A DNA stretch of 34,076 bases from Pseudomonadota bacterium (GTDB lineage Bacteria > Pseudomonadota > Alphaproteobacteria > Sphingomonadales > Sphingomonadaceae): NCBI GenBank assembly GCA_018240865.1, contig JAFEEY010000055.1, forward strand, positions 1 through 34,076. Reading direction: 5' to 3'. Position numbers and translations under genes: made by a program. Below, piece after piece: positions 24,180-31,626 of this stretch. Under the pieces are notes generated by a model, which saw nothing but the letters and a program-made list of their open reading frames with translations, was not told where the DNA came from and searched no databases. Position 1 is the first letter of the stretch. Every line of letters begins with the position of its first letter.

Positions 24180-26387
24180 ATGGCCATGATCCGATCCCTT
24201 GCCGCCGCGCTTGCGGTCCTTTCGTTCTCAGTCCCTGCCATGGCCCAGCAAAACCTCACGCTTGAACGCATTTTCGGCAATCCGCCGCTCTCCGGCCCGA
24301 CGCCGCGCCTGCTGAAACTGTCGCCGGACGGCCGCTGGCTCACATCGCTGCGCAACCGGCCCGACGAGAAGGAGCGGTTCGATCTGTGGGCGCTCGACAC
24401 CCGGACCGGCGCCGAGACGATGCTGGTCGATTCGAAGAAATTCGGCACCGGCGCGGAGCTGTCCGAGGCCGAGCGGATGCAGCGCGAGCGTGCGCGCATT
24501 GCCGATCAGAAGGGGATCGTCGCGTATGACTGGAGCGCCGATTCGCGCACTGTCCTGGTGCCGCTGGACGGCGACCTGTATCTCGCCGGCCTCGATGGCC
24601 AAGTCCGCCGCCTGACCAATACGCCCGCCAGCGAGCTGGATGGCACGGTCAGCCCCAAGGGCGGCTTCGTCTCCTTCATTCGCGACCAGAATCTGTTTCT
24701 CTACGATCTCGCCTCCGGCAGGGAGCGAGCGCTGACCAGAAATGGCGGCGGCACCGTCAGCTGGGGCGTCGCCGAGTTCGTCGCGCAGGAGGAAATGCAC
24801 CGGTCGCGCGGCCATTGGTGGTCGCCGGACGATCGCCGCATCGCCGTCGCGCGGGTCGATGAAGGGCCGGTCGCGATCGTCACCCGCGCCGCGATCGGCG
24901 CGGACGGCACCCGCGTCTATCAGCAACGCTATCCGAAGGCGGGCACGCCCAATGCGCGGGTCGATCTGTTCGTGTTCGATGCTGTGACGGGCAAAAGCCT
25001 GAAGGTCGATCTCGGCACTGACGCCGATATCTATCTCGCCCGCGTCGACTGGACAAAGGACGGCAAAGCGCTGCTCGTCCAGCGCGAGACTCGCGACCAG
25101 ACCCGGCTCGACATGCTCCGCGTCGATCCCGCGACCGGCAAATCCGAAGTGATCTTCAGCGAAACGGCGAAGAGCTGGATCAACCTCACCGACAATCTGA
25201 AGCCCTTGGGCGACGGCAGCCTGCTCTGGACCTCGGATCGGGACGGCTTCAGTCACCTGTATCGCTGGCGGGCCGGGCAATGGACGCAGCTGACCAGCGG
25301 GCCGTTCCAGGTCGAGGAAGTTGCCGGCGTCGATGAGGCGAAGGGGCTCGCTTATGTCCGCGCCAACAAGGATACGGCGCTGGAATGGCAGCTCTATGCC
25401 GTTCCCATCAATGCCCCGGGCGAGATGAAACGAGTCAGCGACGCCGGCTTCAACCACGCGGTCGTGATGGACAAGGCCGCGACGCATGCGATCGTCACCC
25501 GGTCCAGCACGAGCCAGCCGCCCCAGACCTATCTGGCCGATGCCGATGGCGGCAATCGCCGCTGGATCGAGCAGAATGCGCTGAAAGACAGTCCTTACGC
25601 GCCGTTCGCGGGCCAGCACGTCGCGCCACGCTTCGGCACGATCAAGGCGGCGGACGGCACCACCGACCTTCACTACAAGCTCTATGTGCCCAAGGGCTTT
25701 GCGGGCCCGCGGCCGGTCCTGCTCTGGGTCTATGGCGGGCCGGGCGCCGGGCGGCAGGCGACCAACGAATGGATGCGCGACCTGCCGTTGCAGCAATATC
25801 TGGTGTCGAAAGGCTGGGTGATCTTCTCGATAGACAATCGCGGGACACCCGATCGCGGCAAGGCATTCGAGGATGCGATCTATCGCGCGATGGGCACGGT
25901 CGAGGTGCAGGACCAGCTGGCCGGGCTCGCCTGGCTGAAGAAGCAGGATTTCGCCGACGCCAAGCGCATCGCCGTCTTCGGCTGGTCCTATGGCGGCTAT
26001 ATGACGCTGAAGCTGCTGGAAGCGGCGCCCAGTACGTTTGCGGCCGGCGTGTCCGGCGCCCCAGTGACCAAATGGGAGTTGTACGACACCCATTATACCG
26101 AGCGCTATATGGGCAATCCGGCGACCGATCCGAAGCCCTATCAGGCATCCGACGCGCTGGCCGACGCGACCGCAATCAAGGATCCGCTGCTGCTGATTCA
26201 CGGCATGTCGGACGACAATGTCGTGTTCGACAATTCGACGGCGCTGATGGCGAAGCTGCAGGCGGCCGCCATCCCGTTCGAGACGATGGTCTATCCCGGC
26301 TTCGGCCACCGTGTGGCGGGGCCGGGCGTGAGCATCCACCTCTGGCGCACGATCGAGGCGTTCCTGGATCGCGAGGTCAAGCGCTGA
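24180..26387 (+). CDS. Secreted S9 peptidase, dipeptidyl-peptidase IV-like
   Basis: Periplasmic serine peptidase of 735 aa. After the signal peptide (1-22, PAMAQ) come a beta-propeller domain (about 30-480) and an alpha/beta hydrolase domain (about 490-735). The triad is Ser603 (GWSYGGYM), Asp678 (GMSDDNV) and His710 (GFGHRVAG). The Glu pair at 204-205 in EFVAQEEMHR is the DPP IV subfamily signature that holds the substrate N-terminus, and Asn680 matches a DPP IV substrate-site residue. Expected activity is release of N-terminal dipeptides, often Xaa-Pro. It follows the DUF2490 gene by 11 bp. The ATG at 24186 is an alternative start. Confidence 0.93.
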   Translation: MAMIRSLAAALAVLSFSVPAMAQQNLTLERIFGNPPLSGPTPRLLKLSPDGRWLTSLRNRPDEKERFDLWALDTRTGAETMLVDSKKFGTGAELSEAERMQRERARIADQKGIVAYDWSADSRTVLVPLDGDLYLAGLDGQVRRLTNTPASELDGTVSPKGGFVSFIRDQNLFLYDLASGRERALTRNGGGTVSWGVAEFVAQEEMHRSRGHWWSPDDRRIAVARVDEGPVAIVTRAAIGADGTRVYQQRYPKAGTPNARVDLFVFDAVTGKSLKVDLGTDADIYLARVDWTKDGKALLVQRETRDQTRLDMLRVDPATGKSEVIFSETAKSWINLTDNLKPLGDGSLLWTSDRDGFSHLYRWRAGQWTQLTSGPFQVEEVAGVDEAKGLAYVRANKDTALEWQLYAVPINAPGEMKRVSDAGFNHAVVMDKAATHAIVTRSSTSQPPQTYLADADGGNRRWIEQNALKDSPYAPFAGQHVAPRFGTIKAADGTTDLHYKLYVPKGFAGPRPVLLWVYGGPGAGRQATNEWMRDLPLQQYLVSKGWVIFSIDNRGTPDRGKAFEDAIYRAMGTVEVQDQLAGLAWLKKQDFADAKRIAVFGWSYGGYMTLKLLEAAPSTFAAGVSGAPVTKWELYDTHYTERYMGNPATDPKPYQASDALADATAIKDPLLLIHGMSDDNVVFDNSTALMAKLQAAAIPFETMVYPGFGHRVAGPGVSIHLWRTIEAFLDREVKR

Positions 26388-26393
26388 CAAAAG

Positions 26394-26524
26394 CCCCTCC
26401 CCCTTGTGGGGAGGGGTTGGGGTGGGGGCGCGAGATCGGCGCGAGCCGAGCTCGCCACAAAGACTCTTTTCGGCTCGCAGACGCGAGCCAGCCCCCCACC
26501 ATACCTCCCCCACAAGGGGGGAGG
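26394..26524. repeat. Palindromic intergenic repeat between convergent genes
   Basis: CCCCTCCCCCTTGTGGGGAG (26394-26413) and CTCCCCCACAAGGGGGGAGG (26505-26524) form outer arms, with GGGGTGGGGG and CCCCCCACC nested inside and CGCGAGCCGAG / CTCGCAGACGCGAGCC near the centre. Layout matches the element at 10266-10383. It lies between the S9 peptidase and DUF2189 genes and probably ends both transcripts. Confidence 0.7.
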
Positions 26525-26528
26525 AAAC

Positions 26529-27323
26529 CTAAGCCGGCACCGCTTTGCGGTACAAATGCCACGTCGCGTAGCCGAGCCAGGGCAGCACGACCGCGAGACC
26601 AAGAAACGCCGGGATCGAACCGATCACCAGCAGCGCCGCGACAGTCAGCCCCCAGCGAAGCGCGACAGCGGGATTGCGCCGCACCGTCTCGATCGATGTC
26701 CGCAGCGCGGTGCCCGCGCTGACCTTCCTGTCGACAAGCATCGGCAGGCTGGTGATGCTGAGGCAAAGCGCGGCGAGCGCGAAAAGAAAGCCGACCGCGT
26801 TGCCGACGACGATCATGCCCCAGCCGCGTGCGCTGGTCAGCACCTCACGGATGAAGCTGCCGAGCGACGCCGGCTCGTTGAGGCCGAAGAAAGCGGCATA
26901 GATCAGCCCCGCCGCGACCATCCAGCCGGCGAACAAGGCGATCAGGATCGCCGCGACGATGCCGATCTGGTCGATCTGCGGGCTTTTCAGCAAGTCGCCG
27001 AAATGGCGCCAGCCCGATTCCAGACCCTGCTCGCGACGGCGCGCCAGTTCGTAGAAGCCGGTCGCGGCGACCGGCCCCAGCAGCGCGAAGCCCGCCGCCA
27101 TCGGAAACAGCAGATGCGTCATCGGCCCGCCATTGGCGGCGAACGCGGCGAGCAGGCCGATCGCCGGGTAAATGAGCGCGGCGAAGATCAGATCGCCGCG
27201 CTTTTCGCCGAAATCGGCCCAACCTTCGCGGAGCGCGGCTCCGAGATCGGCCTCGGTAAGCGCGTTGACCGGCGTGTGAGTCGAGGCGGCCGGTGCGCCT
27301 CCCATTGCCTGTGTAACAGCCAT
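26529..27323 (-). CDS. DUF2189 integral membrane protein
   Basis: Predicted inner-membrane protein of 264 aa with about six hydrophobic helices (for example LIFAALIYPAIGLLAAFAA, VAAILIALFAGWMVAAGLIY and VVLPWLGYATWHLYRK). The pattern, with ALREGWADF and TGFYELARRREQG near the N-terminus, matches DUF2189, described mainly in proteobacteria and linked to cytochrome c oxidase-associated or unknown genes. I assign no function. GGAGAGAG lies about 7 bp before ATG 27323. The open frame extends 5' well beyond it, but crosses the opposite-strand folB-like gene. It is divergent from that gene over about 108 bp. Confidence 0.82.
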   Translation of the reverse strand: MAVTQAMGGAPAASTHTPVNALTEADLGAALREGWADFGEKRGDLIFAALIYPAIGLLAAFAANGGPMTHLLFPMAAGFALLGPVAATGFYELARRREQGLESGWRHFGDLLKSPQIDQIGIVAAILIALFAGWMVAAGLIYAAFFGLNEPASLGSFIREVLTSARGWGMIVVGNAVGFLFALAALCLSITSLPMLVDRKVSAGTALRTSIETVRRNPAVALRWGLTVAALLVIGSIPAFLGLAVVLPWLGYATWHLYRKAVPA

Positions 27324-27431
27324 GTCGCTCTCTCCGTTCGCAACTAGAGAATGCACGAACATGGTATCATGATCCGCGAAAGCGGGGGAGGGGCCTTGCA
27401 TCGCCGCCGCCACCGCTTCACAGGGCGCCGC

Positions 27432-27833
27432 ATGACGACCCCGCCCCGCATCGACGGTCTGGTGCCGGAGGCGCTGCAGCCTCGCACATTCCGCATCTTC
27501 CTCCACGAGTTCGATCTGCCGGTCGATATCGGCTTTCACGATTTCGAGGTGGGCACGCCGCAGCGGCTGCTGGTCAGCGTCGACGTTTTCGTCGATGCCG
27601 CGGCGTTCGCGAGCGAGGACAGCGCGGCGGCCGCCTGGAATTACGATTTTCTGCGCACCGAAATCCGGCGGATGACCGAAGGGCGCCGATTTAACCTCCA
27701 GGAAACGCTGGCGCGCGAAATCTATATGCTGATCGCCGCGCGCAAGGGAGTGACGGGCTTGCGCGTTTCGACCCGCAAGCCCGATATCTATCCCGACTGC
27801 GCCGGCGTCGGCGTCGAGATCAGCTCGTCCTGA
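27432..27833 (+). CDS. folB: Dihydroneopterin aldolase (FolB-like)
   Basis: Cytosolic enzyme of the tetrahydrofolate pathway (7,8-dihydroneopterin to 6-hydroxymethyl-dihydropterin and glycolaldehyde), 133 aa. Recognisable FolB features are the N-terminal FLHEFDLPVDIGFHDFE, a NYDFLRTEI segment corresponding to the usual VDY motif, LQETLAREI, and VSTRKPDIYPDCAGVGVEI near the end, with the lysine of the RKP motif. The N-terminal DFEVGTPQRLLV is somewhat divergent from the canonical EREKPQ motif. ATG 27432 was chosen because residues before it are Arg/His-rich and unlike the family. Its 3' end overlaps the convergent unknown gene by 14 bp. Confidence 0.78.
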   Translation: MTTPPRIDGLVPEALQPRTFRIFLHEFDLPVDIGFHDFEVGTPQRLLVSVDVFVDAAAFASEDSAAAAWNYDFLRTEIRRMTEGRRFNLQETLAREIYMLIAARKGVTGLRVSTRKPDIYPDCAGVGVEISSS

Positions 27834-28665
27834 AATCGCGGTTGCGGCTGCACGGTCCCAGCCCGTCCAGCACGAGCTTATAGTCGGCACGCGCCGCGTC
27901 CGCGGCCGTCGCATCGAGATCGGCGACTGTCGCATCCGGCAGCGCGCGGGGAAGGCCGCAGGCGAGACGGTACCAGAGCAGCGTTTCCTTGGCGGGCGGC
28001 TTGGCCGCTTCGTCGACCACTTCGGAAAGAGCGACCGACCAGTCCGGCTGTTCGCCCGGCCGTCGCAGGACGTTGAGCGAGATCGGCCGGCCATTCTGTG
28101 TGGTCAGGAAAATCTGCGTCTCGCCCTCGCCGGGAATCGCGCCCGGCACGTGGAAAGCGCTGCCGATGCCGGTGATCCGCGGTGGCGCGTCCGGCCGCAC
28201 TGCCTCGGTGACGATCGCGCGGATGCGCTGTTCCAGCTCGGGCGTCGCCGCGAACTGGGAATCGCGGGACACCAGCTGCAATTCGCCTGGCTTGCCGGCC
28301 ACGGGACGAGCCAGCAGCAGCACCTGCTTGCCCTTCAGTTTCGGAACCCGGCCCTTCACGTCCAGAGGTACGTCGGCGAGGTAGCGAATCACTGGCGACA
28401 CGCCGCCTGCCGGGCCGCGAATCAGGCTGTTCGACGTGGCTTCCACAAACAGCCGGACATGGTTGGGTGCAAGTCCCGGCGCCTGCTCAGGTTTCAGGCG
28501 AATCGCCTGCGAAACGGTCGCAACCAGTGCGATCGGCGCCGGCAAGACCCGGTCCGCCAGGTCGGCATAGGTATAAACGGGAACCGGAACAGGTGCTTGG
28601 GGCGGATTGGCTAGCGCTGTCAGAAACACGCATGCCGTAGCGGCAACTGCTTGATGGATACGCAT
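27820..28665 (-). CDS. Exported protein of unknown function
   Basis: An exported protein of 281 aa that I do not recognise. It has a signal peptide (about 1-20, ATACVFLTALANP) and a mature part with no membrane helix. Visible segments are YTYADLADRVLPAPIALVAT (about 32-51), VKGRVPKLKGKQVLLLARPV and ISLNVLRRPGEQPDWSVALS, followed by a C-terminal region with two cysteines (ACGLPRAL and GPCSRNRDFR) that could pair. The strand-rich middle suggests an envelope-associated domain. The ATG at 28665 has AGGAG 5 bp upstream, better spaced than the ATG at 28668. It is divergent from tonB. Confidence 0.7.
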   Translation of the reverse strand: MRIHQAVAATACVFLTALANPPQAPVPVPVYTYADLADRVLPAPIALVATVSQAIRLKPEQAPGLAPNHVRLFVEATSNSLIRGPAGGVSPVIRYLADVPLDVKGRVPKLKGKQVLLLARPVAGKPGELQLVSRDSQFAATPELEQRIRAIVTEAVRPDAPPRITGIGSAFHVPGAIPGEGETQIFLTTQNGRPISLNVLRRPGEQPDWSVALSEVVDEAAKPPAKETLLWYRLACGLPRALPDATVADLDATAADAARADYKLVLDGLGPCSRNRDFRTS

Positions 28666-28756
28666 CATTTCTCCTGCGTTACAGCCCCCGGATTACCTGC
28701 GGCACCCCTAAAAGTGTCATCCTGGGACCGTAGGTGCCGTAGGGCCGACAAAGCGT

Positions 28757-28785
28757 TTGCGTCGCTCAAGTGTGAAGGATAGATA
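28757..28785 (+). promoter_or_regulatory. Weak candidate promoter for the tonB operon
   Basis: TTGCGT (28757-28762) and TAGATA (28780-28785) are spaced by 17 bp, about 110 bp before tonB. Only half of each hexamer matches the sigma-70 consensus. I see no convincing Fur-box in the 230-bp gap. Confidence 0.25.
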
Positions 28786-28898
28786 CCCGGGCTTCTGCCT
28801 TACCAAAACATAAACGGGCGGATTGGACCAATTTGCGGCATTCGGTTCGGCGCTCCCTTCGCACCGGCCGATGTCGAGAGAGGGAGTCTCGTTACTGA

Positions 28899-29555
28899 AT
28901 GGCCTACGCTGACAAACAAGGCTTGAACGGTAGCAAGGTCGCGTCGATCGTCATCGTGATCCTGATCCACGCACTGCTTGGCTATGCGTTCGTTACCGGC
29001 CTTGCGTTCAACGTCATCAAGAAGGTCGCCAGCGACCTCAAGACGTTCGACGTGCAGGAAGAGCCGCCGCCCCCCGAGGAGCCGCCGCCTCCGCCTCCGC
29101 CCGACCAGAAGGTCGAACCGCCGCCTGTCGTGACGCCGCCTTCCATCGTGCAGGTGCCGACGGTACAGGCGCCGACGATCGTGACGGTTCCGAACCCGCC
29201 GCCGGTCTTCGTACCGACGCCGGCGCCGCCCGCGCCGCCGCCGCCGCCGCCGCCGGCCATCTCCAAGGCTGCGGGTCCGAAGGGTGATCCGTCGCGCTTC
29301 GTGACGACCGACGACTATCCGCCGCGCGCTCTGCGCGAAGGCGCGGAAGGCACCACGCGCATTACCTGGGAAATCAATACCGAGGGCCGCGTGGAGAATT
29401 GCCGGACGACGTCTTCGAGCGGAAATGCCGATCTGGACGATGCCGCCTGCCGGGCGATGACCCGCAAGGGCCGCTTCTCGCCGGCGCTCGATCAGAACGG
29501 CAATCCGATCCGGAGCACGCAGTCCCGGAACGTCAAGTGGGTCATTCCGAAGTAA
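28899..29555 (+). CDS. tonB: TonB energy-transducing protein
   Basis: Couples the proton-motive force to outer-membrane receptors; 218 aa. A single N-terminal transmembrane helix (about 14-36, VASIVIVILIHALLGYAFV) includes a His equivalent to the TonB SxxxH motif. The periplasmic proline-rich spacer (about 55-125; EEPPPPEEPPPPPPPDQKVE and further Pro blocks) is followed by the TonB C-terminal domain (about 130-218; YPPRALREGAEGTTRITWEI ending VKWVIPK). Cysteines in ENCRTT and AACRAM are typical of the sphingomonad type. It is first in the operon tonB-exbB-exbD-exbD. GAGGGAG lies about 12 bp upstream of the ATG. Confidence 0.94.
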   Translation: MAYADKQGLNGSKVASIVIVILIHALLGYAFVTGLAFNVIKKVASDLKTFDVQEEPPPPEEPPPPPPPDQKVEPPPVVTPPSIVQVPTVQAPTIVTVPNPPPVFVPTPAPPAPPPPPPPAISKAAGPKGDPSRFVTTDDYPPRALREGAEGTTRITWEINTEGRVENCRTTSSSGNADLDDAACRAMTRKGRFSPALDQNGNPIRSTQSRNVKWVIPK

Positions 29556-29615
29556 CGGCGAAGCTGCATTCGGGCAGCCTTTGCAGTTTTGAACTATTCT
29601 AGAGGATTAAAGAGC

Positions 29616-30428
29616 ATGATCACCCAAATCGCTTTCCTTCAGGAGTCCGCCACGGCGGCCGCCGCCAAGGGCGAAAATCCTTACGGCCTGATCGCCGCGC
29701 TGGAGCAGGGCGGCGTTATCGCCTGGTCCGTGTTCCTCATCCTGGTCGGCATGTCGATCTTCTCCTTCTACATTTTGTTCACCAAGCTGTTCGAGCAGCA
29801 GAAGATCATCAACCAGGGCCGCAAGATGCGTCAGGGGTTCTGGAACATGACCAACCTGCGCGAAGGCGCCGGCAAGCTGGAGAAGAACTCCGCCTACCGT
29901 CAGATCGTGGATGATGCGATCACGGCGCAGGACCAGCATGGCAAGCTGACCGATCCGGTCGAGGCGCATGACTGGATGCACGGCTCGATCAATCGCAGCC
30001 AGGGCCTGATCAACTCGAAGCTGGGTTCGGGCCTCGCCTTCCTGGCGACCGTCGGCGCGACCGCCCCGTTCATCGGTCTGTTCGGTACCGTTATCGGCAT
30101 CTATCGCGCGCTCATCAAGATCGGCCTGGCCGGCCAGGCGTCGATCGACGCCGTCGCGGGCCCGGTCGGCGAGGCGCTGATCATGACCGCGCTGGGTCTG
30201 GCCGTGGCCGTGCCGGCGGTGCTGGCCTTCAACTGGCTGCAGCGCCGCAACAAGGCGATCGCGGAAGACCTCTCGGCCTTCTCGAACGACGTGCTCGGCT
30301 ATATGATGTCGGGCGGCAGCGTGAAGCCGGCCAACCTGCGTCCGGCGACGGCTCCGGCCGCTGCCAAGCCCGCCGTCGGCACCGCGAAGCCCGCGGCGAC
30401 GACCGGCGGCGTTCCGCCGAAGGCCTGA
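29616..30428 (+). CDS. exbB: ExbB, MotA/TolQ/ExbB proton channel family protein
   Basis: Inner-membrane scaffold of the TonB motor, 270 aa with three transmembrane helices: about 36-55 (AWSVFLILVGMSIFSFYIL), about 145-165 and about 190-215. The conserved proton-channel signature ATAPFIGLFGTVIGIYRAL and the third-helix GEALIMTALGLAVAVPAVLA are both clear. The C-terminal Ala/Pro/Lys tail is an extension relative to E. coli ExbB. ATG 29616 with AGAGGATTAAAGAG upstream is preferred over an in-frame TTG at 29589. It lies 60 bp after tonB. The following 82-bp gap to exbD contains two hairpins. Confidence 0.94.
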   Translation: MITQIAFLQESATAAAAKGENPYGLIAALEQGGVIAWSVFLILVGMSIFSFYILFTKLFEQQKIINQGRKMRQGFWNMTNLREGAGKLEKNSAYRQIVDDAITAQDQHGKLTDPVEAHDWMHGSINRSQGLINSKLGSGLAFLATVGATAPFIGLFGTVIGIYRALIKIGLAGQASIDAVAGPVGEALIMTALGLAVAVPAVLAFNWLQRRNKAIAEDLSAFSNDVLGYMMSGGSVKPANLRPATAPAAAKPAVGTAKPAATTGGVPPKA

Positions 30429-30438
30429 ACCTTGGGAC

Positions 30439-30491
30439 CGGCGGGCGCTGAGTCCAGCGTCCGCCGATCCTCCCGCCGGACTGTGTCCGGC
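30439..30491 (+). promoter_or_regulatory. Two tandem hairpins between exbB and exbD
   Basis: CGGCGGGCGCT (30439-30449) pairs with AGCGTCCGCCG (30456-30466) with one mismatch; GCCGGA (30475-30480) pairs perfectly with TCCGGC (30486-30491). There is no T run, so these are more likely mRNA-processing, 3'-protecting or partial attenuator structures than a full terminator. They could set the ExbB to ExbD ratio. Confidence 0.5.
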
Positions 30492-30510
30492 TAAGACAGG
30501 ATAGGATCCT

Positions 30511-30990
30511 ATGGCATTTGCAGTTGGGGGTGATGAAGACGTCCCCATGTCCGACATCAACACGACGCCGCTCGTGGACGTCATGCTGGTGTTGCTCATC
30601 ATCTTTCTGATCGCGGTTCCGGTCGTGGTTCAGACGATTCAGGTCAAGCTGCCGAACGTGCGCTTCGATCCGACCACTACCAAGCCGGAGAACGTTTCGC
30701 TCACCGTGCGTGGTGAAAAGGACGGATCGTGCGGCGTCTATTGGGGCCTGACCAAGGTCAATGCGGGCGAACTGCTCAACCGGGCGGTCGACAAGCTCCG
30801 TAAGGAAATCGCGCGCCAGGGCGGCCCGAACGCTCCCGGCCTCGAGCTTCCCGAAGCGCATATCCGGGGCGACGTGAACACGCCGTACCGGTGCATCGGC
30901 GGTGCGATCTATACGATGCAGCTCGCCGGCTTCAGCCGTGTCGGCTTCATTTCCGAACCGCCGCCGGGCGGCCACATCCAGCGCCTGTAA
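30511..30990 (+). CDS. exbD: ExbD-family biopolymer transport protein (first copy)
   Basis: Periplasm-facing partner of ExbB, 159 aa. An N-terminal SDINTTPLVDVMLVLLIIF helix carries the proton-carrying Asp23, equivalent to E. coli ExbD Asp25. The periplasmic domain (about 50-159) ends in GFISEPPPGGHIQRL. Cys74 (GSCGVYWG) and Cys128 (YRCIGGA) are a possible disulfide pair, absent in the second copy, and the region KLRKEIARQGGPNAPGLELP is an insertion compared with it. AGGAT lies just before ATG 30511. It precedes the second exbD by 13 bp. Confidence 0.93.
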   Translation: MAFAVGGDEDVPMSDINTTPLVDVMLVLLIIFLIAVPVVVQTIQVKLPNVRFDPTTTKPENVSLTVRGEKDGSCGVYWGLTKVNAGELLNRAVDKLRKEIARQGGPNAPGLELPEAHIRGDVNTPYRCIGGAIYTMQLAGFSRVGFISEPPPGGHIQRL

Positions 30991-31003
30991 GGAGTTCTAA
31001 GTC

Positions 31004-31429
31004 ATGGCAATGAGTGGTGGCCGCGACGACGGCGAACCGATGGGCGAAATGAACACGACGCCGCTGATCGACGTTATGCTCGTTCTGCTGATCATGTTCA
31101 TCATCACCATCCCGATCCAGACCCACGCGGTGAAGATCGATCTGCCGGTCAACAGCGACCAGAACACCCCCCCGCCTATCGACCCGATCAAGAACAAGGT
31201 CTCGGTCGATCCGGCCGGTACGGTGACGTGGAACGGCACGCCGATCGATCTGGTGACGCTGCGCCTGTACCTCGACCGTACCAAGGCGATGGCGCCGGAG
31301 CCGGAGCTGCACGTGCAGCCGGACGCTCAGGCCCGCTACGTGGTCGTCGACAATGTGCTGGCGGTCATCAAGCGCTCCGGCGTGACCAAGATGGGCTTTG
31401 TCGGCAACGAGCAGTATCGCGCGTTCTGA
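31004..31429 (+). CDS. exbD: ExbD-family biopolymer transport protein (second copy)
   Basis: Second ExbD homologue, 141 aa, ordinary length. The N-terminal MNTTPLIDVMLVLLIMFIIT helix carries the conserved Asp23. The periplasmic part contains VKIDLPVNSDQNTPPPIDPI, VTWNGTPIDLVTLRLYLDRT and a final VTKMGFVGNEQYRAF, closely matching the classic ExbD fold. AAGGAG lies upstream of ATG 31004. It is the last gene of the operon and is followed by a strong terminator. Two ExbD paralogues after one ExbB are common in sphingomonads and suggest a mixed ExbD dimer or specialised copies. Confidence 0.94.
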   Translation: MAMSGGRDDGEPMGEMNTTPLIDVMLVLLIMFIITIPIQTHAVKIDLPVNSDQNTPPPIDPIKNKVSVDPAGTVTWNGTPIDLVTLRLYLDRTKAMAPEPELHVQPDAQARYVVVDNVLAVIKRSGVTKMGFVGNEQYRAF

Positions 31430-31452
31430 TCCAAGCTTGATCAAGCAAAGGA

Positions 31453-31481
31453 GGGCGGGCCCGCGGGTCCGCCCTTTTTTT
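31453..31481 (+). terminator. Rho-independent terminator of tonB-exbBDD
   Basis: GGGCGGGCCC pairs with GGGTCCGCCC (31453-31474, one G-T pair), followed by seven T. It lies about 24 bp after the second exbD stop. Confidence 0.9.
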
Positions 31482-31500
31482 GTTTGTGCTCTCCCCAACA

Positions 31501-31518
31501 TTCCCGCGAAAGCGGGAA
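31501..31518. repeat. Short palindromic repeat with GAAA tetraloop
   Basis: TTCCCGC-GAAA-GCGGGAA is a perfect 7-bp stem with a GNRA-type loop. It is a REP-like intergenic element between exbD and hrpB. Confidence 0.6.
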
Positions 31519-31533
31519 ACCAATACAAATCTC

Positions 31534-31587
31534 GCACAAAGACGCTAAGGCGCGAAGATTGCTCTTGGCGTCTTAGCGTCTTTGCGC
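31534..31587. repeat. 20-bp imperfect inverted repeat before hrpB
   Basis: GCACAAAGACGCTAAGGCGC (31534-31553) pairs with GCGTCTTAGCGTCTTTGCGC (31568-31587) with two mismatches. Its position 40 bp before the hrpB ATG would place a stable hairpin in the mRNA leader. No promoter hexamers are convincing nearby. Confidence 0.65.
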
Positions 31588-31626
31588 GCGTGATATTGGG
31601 ATTTGCCGCTTTCGCGGCGGTGACGA

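Noticed and set aside
20858..26387. Lasso-peptide locus (TonB receptor plus S9-type isopeptidase)
   Set aside because: No precursor peptide, B cysteine protease or C asparagine-synthetase-like gene is present, and the peptidase has the DPP IV EE signature rather than being a clear isopeptidase.
24228..26513. 761-codon minus-strand open frame opposite the S9 peptidase
   Set aside because: Antisense shadow that also runs through the 26.4-kb repeat; no motif or start signal.
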